Shown here in pieces: positions 16,875 through 24,588 of a stretch of 64,000 nucleotides of DNA. Position numbers and translations under genes: made by a program. Location of the stretch: assembly GCA_963777915.1 (NCBI GenBank), contig CAVZSH010000005.1:248001-312000 (forward strand), given 5' to 3'. This stretch comes from CAVUPF01 sp963777915. GTDB lineage: Bacteria > Actinomycetota > Thermoleophilia > Solirubrobacterales > 70-9. The notes under the pieces were generated by a model. That model saw only the letters and a program-made list of their open reading frames with translations, was not told where the DNA came from and did not search any database. The first letter of the stretch is position 1; each line of letters starts with the position of its first letter.

Positions 16875-17879
16875 ATGAGATCCGATCTCGATCAGTCGGA
16901 GGAGATCCAGGGCCAGGTCGGTGCAGGTCGGCAGAGAGGAGAGCGTGGCACCCAGGTGACGGTCTTCGGACTCGACGTGCGAGCCGATCGGCCGTTGCCG
17001 TTTCTGGAAACAGCGAAGGCGAGGTCGACCGGGCGCAGGCTCGAGACCTCGCTGGTGGGGGAGGCTGAGACTCCGAGCTGGCCCCCCGGAGCAGAGTTGA
17101 TCTCCGACCAGCGACGACCCGACGGAGCTGTGAACTTCAGAATCGAGGCCAGCTCGGAGGGCTACCGCATCTGGGGCCCGGCATGCGGAGAAAACGTCAT
17201 CTCCAGCAATGGCCGCCGCCTGCGCGCTGCGGTCGGAGTCTGCGGCATCCGGGCGTGGCAGCGGCTGCTGATCGCCCAGGTCCTGCCCTTTGCCGGCGTT
17301 CTTCGTGGCCTGGAGGTCCTTCACGCAAGCGCCGTGGTTGTCGACCAGGGGGCGATCGCGTTCCTCGGCCCGTCGGGCTCGGGCAAGACCTCGCTTGCCC
17401 TGGCGCTCTGCCGGCGGGGCGCCGGCTTCCTCACCGATGACGTCCTCGCACTGGAGCGGCTAAACGGCGAGCTCGTCGGTCACCCGGGGGCTCCGGTAGC
17501 CGCGATTGACCGCGCCGAGGCCGATCGCCTGCACCGACTCGACGGCGCGGAGGAGCCCGAGGTGCTGAGCGTTGACTCCCGCGAGCAGCTCGCGCGAGTC
17601 GCGCTCGTCGCGGAGCCGACCCCGCTGTGCGCGCTGTTATTCCTCGATCGCCGCCCCCGCGGGCCGGCGCGGCCGCGCTTCGAGCTGATCGCCGATGCGA
17701 GGATGCTGCTCGCGTCGACCTTCAACCTCACCCTGACCACGCCGCGACGGCTTGAGGGGCTCCTCGACATCTGCGCGCTCGCCGCCCGTGGCCGGGTTGA
17801 GCGGGTTGTGGTCGGTCCTGAAGTGGATGCCACCGAACTTGGAGTTGCGGTGGAGCGGCGGATCGGCGTCTCGGCATGA
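16875..17879 (+). CDS. HPr kinase-like protein (lasso-locus kinase 3)
   Basis: A 334-residue member of the same kinase family, more diverged than the other two. It has VLHASAV (about 138-144), Walker A LGPSGSGKTS (about 154-163) and FLTDDVLALER with the paired Asp (178-179). The first ~30 residues are polar and poorly conserved. It lies between B2 and the cyclase, the position held by the kinase in several paeninodin-like clusters, and its stop overlaps the cyclase start by four bases. That makes it the best candidate for the precursor or lasso-peptide kinase. Three such genes in one locus is unusual. Confidence 0.8.
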   Translation: MRSDLDQSEEIQGQVGAGRQRGERGTQVTVFGLDVRADRPLPFLETAKARSTGRRLETSLVGEAETPSWPPGAELISDQRRPDGAVNFRIEASSEGYRIWGPACGENVISSNGRRLRAAVGVCGIRAWQRLLIAQVLPFAGVLRGLEVLHASAVVVDQGAIAFLGPSGSGKTSLALALCRRGAGFLTDDVLALERLNGELVGHPGAPVAAIDRAEADRLHRLDGAEEPEVLSVDSREQLARVALVAEPTPLCALLFLDRRPRGPARPRFELIADARMLLASTFNLTLTTPRRLEGLLDICALAARGRVERVVVGPEVDATELGVAVERRIGVSA

Positions 17880-19756
17880 GCCGCTGGCTGGCTGGCGCCT
17901 TTGACCCGGGAGATCGGTTCGACGGTTCGCGTCTCGCCGCTACCTTGGCACCCGACGCTGCCAGAAGGCTCGATTGCGGGCCCCTCCAGTTGGCCTACAG
18001 CGGTCCCCCGCCCCGCTCTACCAATCCCCTCTGTCTGCTCGACGGCTTCCTGGATAACGCCGATGACATCTCCCTTCAGCTGGGTGAAGGGGACGCTGCA
18101 TCTGACGAGGAGCTGCTGGCCGCCGGCTATCGGCGCTGGGGCGGCGAGCTTCTCGGGCGCATGCGCGGCGACTTCGTCTTGATCCTCTGGGATGCCGCTC
18201 GCGGCGAGGGTCTGATTGCCCGCGACCAGCTTGGTGTGCGACCGCTGTTTCTCCACGAGGTTGGGGGAGGTTTGCGCTTTGCCAGCGAGCTCCGATATCT
18301 GCTGGCCCTGCTGCCGCGGCGCCCGGAGCCGGATCCGGTCAGCCTTGCGCATTGGATCGCCCTCAGCAGTCGCCCCGGCACCGAGACTCTGTACGCGGGC
18401 ATTGGGCGCCTGGGGCCGGGCGAGGTCCTGTTGCTCAGCCGAGACGGGACCCGAAAGGAGCGCTACTGGGCCCCCCGCTTCGAGGAGCCCTCAGATCTGC
18501 CGCCCGCCGAGCTCAGCGCGCAGGTCCGCAGCGCTCTTGAACGCTCGGTGCGACGCCGGGTTGCCGCGAATGGCCACACCGGGGTGCTGATGAGTGGAGG
18601 CTTGGACTCCTCCTCGGTCGCGGCGATCAGCGCGAGCGTGGCGGAGGGCGACGTCTGCGCCTGCTCGGCAGCCTTCCCCGATCATCCCGCCGCTGATGAG
18701 TCGGAGTTGATCGCTCAACTCAGGCAGGCCCTTGAGCTTCCCGGGGTCAGCGCCGAGGTGCGATCTGGCGGGCTGTTGGCAAGTGCGCTTGAGCACCTCG
18801 CGGCGTGGCAGATGCCGCTGCTCGGCTGGGGAGACTTCTGGATGCTCCCCCTGATGCGCATCGCGGCTGCTGAGGGCGTGGAGACGCTGCTTGACGGTGA
18901 CGGCGGCGATGAGCTGTTCGGGCCCCGTTCATATCTGCTCGCAGATCGCCTGCGCGAAGGACACCCGCTGCAAGCTCTCAAGCTTGCCCGCGAGCTGCCC
19001 GGAGGTGGGGCCCACGTCCCTCGTCGAGAGGTGGCGAGGGTGTTCGGCTCGGTTGCCCTGACGGGGGCCCTTCCATTCCGGCTGCACGAGATCGAGGGGA
19101 GGTCCCTTGCAAAGCGCCAAGCGCCCGACTGGCTGCGTCGTCGGGCCGCAGGGGATCTAATCGCCTCCGGCGATCCCCTCGCCTGGAGGCGCCTCGGTGG
19201 GCCTCTTTGGTGGTCCCACACGGCCTATGGCTTTGCACGAGGGATTGAGGAGGCCGGCGTCTTCGAGCACCAGCGCCGCCGCGCGGCGCTCGCCGGCCTT
19301 GAGGCACGCCACCCGCTGTTTGACCTCGATCTGATCGAGCTTGCTCTGCGCCAGCCTCCCGAGGCCAGCCTCGATCATCGTTTCAGCCGGCCATTGCTGC
19401 GCGAGAGCATGGCCGGATTGCTGCCCGACTCGGTCCGGCTGCGCCCGGGCAAGGCCTGGTTTGAGTCACTGATCATCGATTGCCTGAGTGGACCCGACGG
19501 AGCGGCTGTGAGGAGCATCCTGATGGGCCCGGATGCCGAGCTTGGCGCCTATGTCGAACTTGGTGAGATGAGCCGTGCCCTATTTGACTCCGACGTGGCG
19601 CTCCGCGAGAACCCTTTTCGCTGGATGTGGCAGGTCTGGAGGCTGCTCACCGCGGAGCTCTGGATTCGCGCACAGAGCTCGCCGGTCGGCGATCTGGCGC
19701 TGGATCCGCCTCCGAGCAGAGCGCGAGTGGCAATCCTCGAGCCAGCGATCGCCTAG
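17876..19756 (+). CDS. Asparagine synthetase-like lasso cyclase (C)
   Basis: A 626-residue homologue of asparagine synthetase B that, in lasso loci, adenylates an Asp/Glu side chain of the core and forms the macrolactam with the new N-terminus. The N-terminal glutaminase-like domain is kept (LLDGFLDNADDI, MRGDFVLILWDAARGEGLIA RDQ region) but the sequence begins MSRWLAG. It thus lacks the Cys2 nucleophile of true glutamine-dependent enzymes, as expected for cyclases. The ATP-pyrophosphatase motif LMSGGLDSSS (about 238-247) and DGDGGDELFG (340-349) are intact. It is the last gene of the rightward biosynthetic run. A T-rich stretch follows the stop, then the precursor gene. Confidence 0.92.
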   Translation: MSRWLAGAFDPGDRFDGSRLAATLAPDAARRLDCGPLQLAYSGPPPRSTNPLCLLDGFLDNADDISLQLGEGDAASDEELLAAGYRRWGGELLGRMRGDFVLILWDAARGEGLIARDQLGVRPLFLHEVGGGLRFASELRYLLALLPRRPEPDPVSLAHWIALSSRPGTETLYAGIGRLGPGEVLLLSRDGTRKERYWAPRFEEPSDLPPAELSAQVRSALERSVRRRVAANGHTGVLMSGGLDSSSVAAISASVAEGDVCACSAAFPDHPAADESELIAQLRQALELPGVSAEVRSGGLLASALEHLAAWQMPLLGWGDFWMLPLMRIAAAEGVETLLDGDGGDELFGPRSYLLADRLREGHPLQALKLARELPGGGAHVPRREVARVFGSVALTGALPFRLHEIEGRSLAKRQAPDWLRRRAAGDLIASGDPLAWRRLGGPLWWSHTAYGFARGIEEAGVFEHQRRRAALAGLEARHPLFDLDLIELALRQPPEASLDHRFSRPLLRESMAGLLPDSVRLRPGKAWFESLIIDCLSGPDGAAVRSILMGPDAELGAYVELGEMSRALFDSDVALRENPFRWMWQVWRLLTAELWIRAQSSPVGDLALDPPPSRARVAILEPAIA

Positions 19757-19770
19757 TACTTTTTTCCACC

Positions 19771-19799
19771 TTGACCAAGGCCGCTTAACCTCTACTCTT
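19771..19799 (+). promoter_or_regulatory. Possible promoter of the lasso precursor gene
   Basis: Between the cyclase stop and the precursor start there is TTGACC (19771-19776) and, 16 bases later, TACTCT (19793-19798). This resembles a housekeeping -35/-10 pair with a good -35 and a weak -10. A run of six T lies just upstream. Own transcription would let the precursor be made in excess over its enzymes. This is by-eye matching only. Confidence 0.3.
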
Positions 19800-19890
19800 A
19801 GCCCAACAAGTTCACCGCTGGCTCTGCCGTGTCCACAGTGTGGAGGGGGCAGGGTCGAGTGTCTTGTCAAGCAGATAAGGAGCGACCCAC

Positions 19891-20070
19891 ATGGCTGAAA
19901 GTGAGAATCCTGGAACTTACGAGGTCCCTCGGATCGTTGACTATGGCGACCTACAGGAACTGACTGCGGCTTGTCTGGGCGGCAGCGGCGGAGACGCCGG
20001 CTACCCCGGGCACATCGGGGGATACAGCGTCGGCCTGAGTAACCCGGCGGCTCAATGCCACTCGGGCTAA
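19891..20070 (+). CDS. Lasso peptide precursor (A)
   Basis: A 59-residue open frame from ATG to TAA, with AAGGAG (19877-19882) eight bases upstream. The leader holds Tyr10, Pro13, Ile15, Gly19 and Thr25, exactly the spacing of the actinobacterial lasso recognition motif YxxPxLxxxGxxxxxT (Ile for Leu). Thr at position -2 predicts cleavage after Ala26, so the core is residues 27-59 (33 aa), beginning ACLGGSGGD. Ring closure would join Ala1 and Asp9; cleavage one residue later would give Cys1-Asp8. The core is Gly-rich, has two Cys (core 2 and 30) that could pair, and ends QCHSG with Ser at the penultimate place. That Ser, or core Ser 6, 20 or 24, could be the kinase target. I recognise no described lasso peptide in it. 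Confidence 0.88.
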   Translation: MAESENPGTYEVPRIVDYGDLQELTAACLGGSGGDAGYPGHIGGYSVGLSNPAAQCHSG

Positions 20071-20269
20071 ATTCCACTCCAAGCCTGACCATTTTCCAGA
20101 CCGACCGACTTTAGTCTGGGCCGCCGATCGACGGCCAGCGGCCCGGCGGCGGCTGGGATTGAAGTTCTCCTCAGACGGTTGAGCCGTCACTCACGAGCGC
20201 CCCATCTCATACTGCGCTTCGCAGGCCTGCGAGGCTTGATCGAAAGTCTGAAGAGGGGCTCGTCGTTAG

Positions 20270-21001
20270 TTGGCTGTGCCGGGAGTTCTTCAGACGAAAC
20301 GGCCGCTCGCAGGTAACCAAATCGGCGTCGAGCGGTCCGGCGTCGCACTGGTCGCCAGAGAAGACCAGCGCCGGCGCATCGGCGCGATCCTTGAGAAGCA
20401 GGGGCTGGAAATTGAGGGGTTCGACACGGTCGACGTTCTGCTCGAGGGCGACTCGACTCCAGCGCTGATCGTGCTTTGGGTAGAGGGCGCGCTCTCCGCG
20501 GCAGTCGCGAGCGATCTGGAGCCGCTGCGGCGAGCGATGCTACAGGCGCCAGTTGTGGTGATCTGCGATGCGATACGCCCGGGCGACCTACGCGCCGCGC
20601 TGGCCGCAGGTGCGAGTGGCGTGGTGCTTGAGGATCACCTGGCTATGAGGCTCGGGCCGTGCCTGCAGGCGGCGCTAGCCGGCCAGATCTGTGTGCCGCG
20701 CCTCTACTCGCGCCAGATCGAACCCGCCGCACTTTCCTCACGCGAGAAGCAGATCCTCGGGCTCGTCGTGATGGGCTACATGAACAGCCAGATTGCCGAG
20801 CAGCTGTTTCTCGCCGAAAGTACCGTCAAGAGCCACCTGTCATCTGCCTTTGTCAAGCTCGGCGTGCGGTCACGCAACGAGGCGGTCGATCTCATCTTGG
20901 ACGCAGAGCGTGGCCTGGGCATGGGGATTCTTGGCCTGGGGGGCGAGCCCTTGGAGTCGGCGGGCGGTGCAGATGAAGCGCTGAGAGGCGCGCAAGCGTG
21001 A
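20270..21001 (+). CDS. LuxR/NarL-type response-regulator-like transcription factor
   Basis: A 243-residue regulator. The N-terminal ~140 residues resemble a receiver-like domain (VALVAREDQRRRIGAILEKQ, then ALIVLWVEG and PVVVICDAIRPGDLRAALAA). The acidic pocket is poorly kept and the usual phosphoacceptor Asp is not obvious, so it may be phosphorylation-independent. The C-terminal LuxR helix-turn-helix is clear: LSSREKQILGLVVMGYMNSQ, IAEQLFLAESTVKSHLSSAF, VKLGVRSRNEAVDLI. The start is TTG, or GTG two codons later, after an AAGAGGGG site. It follows the precursor gene by 200 bases and overlaps the next glycosyltransferase by four bases. It is a good candidate regulator of the lasso or glycan genes; the target is inferred. 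Confidence 0.82.
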   Translation: MAVPGVLQTKRPLAGNQIGVERSGVALVAREDQRRRIGAILEKQGLEIEGFDTVDVLLEGDSTPALIVLWVEGALSAAVASDLEPLRRAMLQAPVVVICDAIRPGDLRAALAAGASGVVLEDHLAMRLGPCLQAALAGQICVPRLYSRQIEPAALSSREKQILGLVVMGYMNSQIAEQLFLAESTVKSHLSSAFVKLGVRSRNEAVDLILDAERGLGMGILGLGGEPLESAGGADEALRGAQA

Positions 21002-21972
21002 CCACACTACTTGTCGCTTCAACCGGCGGTCACCTCAAGGAGTTGCACTACCTGCATAGCCGATTGTCACACGTCGAGGGGCCGTTTCGCTGGGCGACTT
21101 TCGATACTCCACAGAGTCGATCGTTGCTCGATCACGAAACGGTGGACTATGTTCCCTTTGTCGACAGTCGCGACTTAGTCAATGTGATGCGAAACGTCTC
21201 CGCCGCGCGCCGCATCCTCAACGACCCCGAGGTGGATACGGTCGTCAGCACAGGTGCCGCGGTCGCGCTGCCGTTCATGGCGCTGGCACGCGCCCGACGG
21301 CTTATCTGTCACTACATTGAGAGCTCGACTCGTGCCGACGGTCCTTCGATCACCGGTCGTCTGCTCAGCAGGGTCCCAGGTATCCACCTCTATGCTCAGT
21401 ACCCGGGCTGGGCTTGGGGGCGGTGGAGCTACCGTGGCTCGGTTTTCGATTCCTTTGAGCGTAGCGTTCCATCTCACTCGCAACTGAGAGGACTCCGGAA
21501 GGTCGTCGTAACGGTGGGCACCTGCCATCACGGGTTCCCGCGGCTGATTCGACGCCTGCTGGAAATACTTCCGCCTGAAGCCGAGGTCTTGTGGCAGACA
21601 GGCAATACCGATACCAGCAGCTTCGGGATTGCAGCGCATTACGAGATTCCGGAACGAGATCTAATGCAGGCGATGCGGGAGGCCGATGTGGTGATCTCCC
21701 ATGCCGGAGCCGGAACGGCGATCGCGGCGCTGGAGGTCGGCAAATGTCCGGTAATCGTCCCGCGTCGGCTGGCGATGGCGGAGCAGATTGACGACCATCA
21801 GACGCAGATCGCACGGGAGCTTGGTGATCGAGGCCTCTCCATCTCGGCCGAGGCCGACGAGCTCAGATACGAGGATCTTCTCGCGGCGTCCAGTCACAGG
21901 GTGAGGACGCGTGCTCAGACCCCGGCCTTCGCAGTCTCGGGCAGCGGAGATCGCACTCGATATGAGAGCTGA
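20998..21972 (+). CDS. Alg14/Alg13-type fused glycosyltransferase (GT28-like)
   Basis: A 324-residue protein. The N-terminal half carries the Alg14-like signature LLVASTGGHLKELHYLHSRL and the VVSTGAAVALPFMALARARR stretch. The C-terminal half has the Alg13/MurG-like nucleotide-sugar-binding motif VVISHAGAGTAIAALEVGKC-PVIVPRR. In other bacteria these halves are often separate genes (for example PssD/PssE), here joined in one chain. It probably adds the second sugar to a lipid-linked primer at the inner membrane face. The GTG start overlaps the LuxR-type gene, so the two are coupled. The last ~58 bases overlap the convergent glycosyltransferase gene, and the C-terminal ~20 residues are poorly conserved in style. 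Confidence 0.82.
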   Translation: MTTLLVASTGGHLKELHYLHSRLSHVEGPFRWATFDTPQSRSLLDHETVDYVPFVDSRDLVNVMRNVSAARRILNDPEVDTVVSTGAAVALPFMALARARRLICHYIESSTRADGPSITGRLLSRVPGIHLYAQYPGWAWGRWSYRGSVFDSFERSVPSHSQLRGLRKVVVTVGTCHHGFPRLIRRLLEILPPEAEVLWQTGNTDTSSFGIAAHYEIPERDLMQAMREADVVISHAGAGTAIAALEVGKCPVIVPRRLAMAEQIDDHQTQIARELGDRGLSISAEADELRYEDLLAASSHRVRTRAQTPAFAVSGSGDRTRYES

Positions 21973-23270
21973 TCTGCGAAGAGGGCGTAGAGCTGCGCAG
22001 CTGAGTTCTCTGCGTTGAAGTCGCTCACGACCTTCTCCCTGGCGGCAGATCCCAGCCGGCGGCGGAGTGAGTGGTCCGCGAGCACGGCCTCCAGGGTGTT
22101 TGCGAGCTGATCGGGGCGGCCCGGGGCGACCAGGAGTCCGGTTTGGCCGTCCTCGATGAGCTCGGGGATGCCGGTGATCCTTGTGCTGATCACGGGAAGT
22201 CGCATCGCCATCGCCTCCATCAAGACCACCGGAATACCCTCCGCAAAGCTGGGCAAAGAGAAGATCGATGCGCTTTCGTAGAGGGCGCGGAGCTGATCCT
22301 GGCCGACTGGGCCGGGCAAGGACACGCTCGATGCGATTCCCAGTCGCTGTGCGAAGCGTTCGAGCACGGGCCGGTCGGGGCCGTCTCCTGCGATCGTGAG
22401 GTGCACGACGTGCCCGCGTTCGCCCAGCAGCGCGACGGCTTTCAACAGCACCGCTTGTCCCTTCTCGGGGACCAGGCGACCGATGCAGAGGATCTCTGGG
22501 TCGGTTCGGGGGCGGGCTGCACCACTGGGAGGCGTGAACTGCTCGATCGGTATGCCGACGTGGATGACGTGGAGCTTTTCCCATGCCTCGGGATCGCCCA
22601 GCGCCATCAGCTGGCTACGTGCAAAGTCGCTGATGCAGACCACGAAGCGGGCATGACGCATCTTCTCGGCGAGGCGAAAGTGGCGGACGTCGAAGAACTC
22701 GGTTGGGCCGTGCATGGTGAAGCTCCACGACCAGGGATGGTCCGATTCGACCGCCGAGCCGAGGTGGGAGGCCAGCAACGCGACGTCTGCGGCGACATTG
22801 GCTAGGTGGACGTGGATGTGGCGCAGGCCACGGCGCCGACACTCACTCCAGAGCATCACCGACTCGCCGAAATAGAAGACCTGCCACAGACGGCCCCGAG
22901 GGCCGGCTGGTGCGAGGCGCAATGCCAGAGCGAGGGTTGACAGATACGCCGCTGGCTTCCTGATCGCCAGCTTTAGGTGGGTACCGAGCAGTCGGCGCCA
23001 GCGGGCGGGGAGGATGGCGATGGTGCTCTGAAAAGCATCGCGGTCGGCATCGGCGAGCAGCTGATCGGGGCTGGCGCGATGGATCGAGAATGTCGTGATC
23101 GCAGCGCCGAGACGGCGCAAGGTATCGACCTCCCTGAGGATGAAGGTGTGTGAAATCGCCGGATAGGCTGAGCACAGGTAGGCGATCTTGAGCTTTGATC
23201 GAGACCTTGGGCGCCTCTCCTGGTTCAGAGACGGGCCCACCCGCCGATCTGCCACCGGAGCCCCTCTCAT
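21915..23270 (-). CDS. GT4-family glycosyltransferase
   Basis: A 451-residue retaining transferase with the GT-B fold. The N-terminal domain starts KLKIAYLCSAYPAISHTFIL. The donor-binding domain shows ILCIGRLVPEKGQAVLLKAV, LTIAGDGPDRPVLE and FSLPSFAEGIPVVLMEAMAM-RLPVISTRITGIPELI, containing the EGIPVVLMEA version of the EX7E motif. Typical members transfer a sugar from UDP- or GDP-donors onto a growing lipid-linked oligosaccharide. It is translationally linked to the GT2 gene upstream (four-base overlap). The real start may lie nearer KLKIAYLC, since the first ~27 residues are polar and Arg-rich. Confidence 0.87.
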   Translation of the reverse strand: MRGAPVADRRVGPSLNQERRPRSRSKLKIAYLCSAYPAISHTFILREVDTLRRLGAAITTFSIHRASPDQLLADADRDAFQSTIAILPARWRRLLGTHLKLAIRKPAAYLSTLALALRLAPAGPRGRLWQVFYFGESVMLWSECRRRGLRHIHVHLANVAADVALLASHLGSAVESDHPWSWSFTMHGPTEFFDVRHFRLAEKMRHARFVVCISDFARSQLMALGDPEAWEKLHVIHVGIPIEQFTPPSGAARPRTDPEILCIGRLVPEKGQAVLLKAVALLGERGHVVHLTIAGDGPDRPVLERFAQRLGIASSVSLPGPVGQDQLRALYESASIFSLPSFAEGIPVVLMEAMAMRLPVISTRITGIPELIEDGQTGLLVAPGRPDQLANTLEAVLADHSLRRRLGSAAREKVVSDFNAENSAAQLYALFADQLSYRVRSPLPETAKAGV

Positions 23271-24547
23271 TGGCTCGCGCCCGGCGCCATAGTCACCTCG
23301 CGCCCGGTCCTCTGCCAGGACGTTGGTCCACGTCCCCCCAGCAGCCGCCCATAGAGCGCCACCTTGGTCGCGATCAGCGCCGGTGCCGTGGGTAAAGCGC
23401 GATAGACCTGAGCGGGCGCGCGCACAAGTCGCAGGCCCGCCAGCACGAAGGTGGCCTGAGCCGCCAGGGTGAGGGCAGACAGCGCCACCAAGCGCTTGGA
23501 GCCCAGCAGCGGGCCGGCGAATAGCGACAGAAGGCTGCCCGCCGTGATCAGCGATTGGGGCGGCACCAGGGACTCGAGCCCGGCGTGTATGCGCACCGGG
23601 TCGCGTTTAGCCAACCCCAGGGACACAAGCCGTGGGCTCCAGTGCCCGATCAGCTGGAGCTTTCCATGCTCCCACCGTGCCTGCTGGGCAGAGCTTCCCC
23701 GCAGAGTGGTGGGCATCGATGAGCTGACCCAGGCGTCTTTGACGAACTCGACCCGCTCGCCGGCCAGGACCAAGCGCATGTGATATTCGCCGTCCTCGGC
23801 GAGGCCCGTGCTCCTCCATGGCTCGCGGTCGAGCAGGTCCCTGGTGAAGGCCATCCCTGTGCCGGCTAGACCGCAGGACAGGCCAAGGCGTTGCTTGCCC
23901 AGGTAGCGGACCGTGTTCATCAGCGCGAACGCGCCGAAGCGAAGCGCGGAGGCGGGGGAGAGGTGAGGGTTTCCAACGACATAGTTGACTTGAAGAGCGC
24001 TGGCCCCGGAGCCCAGGCGCAGGTTGATCGCGGCCAGCAAGTTGGAAGAGGCGATGCAGTCGGCGTCGAGCACCACGACGCCGTCAAAGGCAGATCCATC
24101 GACCTTCAGCCGCTCGATCGCCCATCTGAGCGCCTGGCCCTTGCCACGCTTGGCCGACTCGACGCGCTCCCAGACCTCGGCGCCGGCACTCCTGGCGCGC
24201 TCCGCCGTCTGATCGGTGCAGTTATCGGCTATCACCACAGTGCGCCGGGCAGCGAAGGGGTATTCACAACGAGCCAGTGCGTCAAGCGTGGCTTGGATGC
24301 CGCCCTGCTCGTTATGAGCCGGGATCAGCACGACGAGCCGCAACTCGCTCTCCCTCTGTGCCCCGGGCAGTCCGCTCGAGCTCTTCGCTTCTCGGCGCGC
24401 CGCTAGGAGCAGCGCCAGGAGGTAGGCGCTTGACAGCGCGAGTGCGCCCTCGAGCACGAGCAACGTGTCGTCGATCAGACCGATCGGCCCGAGTCTGGGC
24501 CGGGCCCAAAGTTGAGATCTAGAGGAACGGCTCATCGGACAAAGCAC
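23267..24547 (-). CDS. Membrane-bound GT2-family glycosyltransferase
   Basis: A 426-residue processive-type transferase. One N-terminal helix (LEGALALSSAYLLALLLAA) precedes a GT-A domain with LVVLIPAHNEQGGIQATLDA, VVVLDADCIASSNLLAAIN (DAD metal-binding motif), LAEDGEYHMRLVLAGERVEF (the ED general-base region) and QQARWEHGKLQL, a QxxRW motif of hyaluronan/cellulose synthase relatives. Two or three C-terminal helices (LITAGSLLSLFAGPLLG and LVALSALTLAAQATFVLAGL) form the membrane part. It probably makes or extends a polysaccharide at the membrane. No PilZ domain is present. A second ATG four codons in is an alternative start. Confidence 0.87.
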   Translation of the reverse strand: MLCPMSRSSRSQLWARPRLGPIGLIDDTLLVLEGALALSSAYLLALLLAARREAKSSSGLPGAQRESELRLVVLIPAHNEQGGIQATLDALARCEYPFAARRTVVIADNCTDQTAERARSAGAEVWERVESAKRGKGQALRWAIERLKVDGSAFDGVVVLDADCIASSNLLAAINLRLGSGASALQVNYVVGNPHLSPASALRFGAFALMNTVRYLGKQRLGLSCGLAGTGMAFTRDLLDREPWRSTGLAEDGEYHMRLVLAGERVEFVKDAWVSSSMPTTLRGSSAQQARWEHGKLQLIGHWSPRLVSLGLAKRDPVRIHAGLESLVPPQSLITAGSLLSLFAGPLLGSKRLVALSALTLAAQATFVLAGLRLVRAPAQVYRALPTAPALIATKVALYGRLLGGRGPTSWQRTGREVTMAPGASQ

Positions 24548-24588
24548 TAACGAGACCGAGCCCCCAAAAAGTGCGCCGAGGAGCTCCG

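Noticed and set aside
19575..20092. Antisense frame covering the precursor and cyclase end
   Set aside because: No domain, start or ribosome-binding support; the + strand has the cyclase and a motif-bearing precursor.
20096..20155. Hairpins after the lasso precursor as a terminator
   Set aside because: CCAGAC/GTCTGG and GC-rich complementary segments exist, but stems are short or loosely paired and no T-run follows, so I could not support a terminator.
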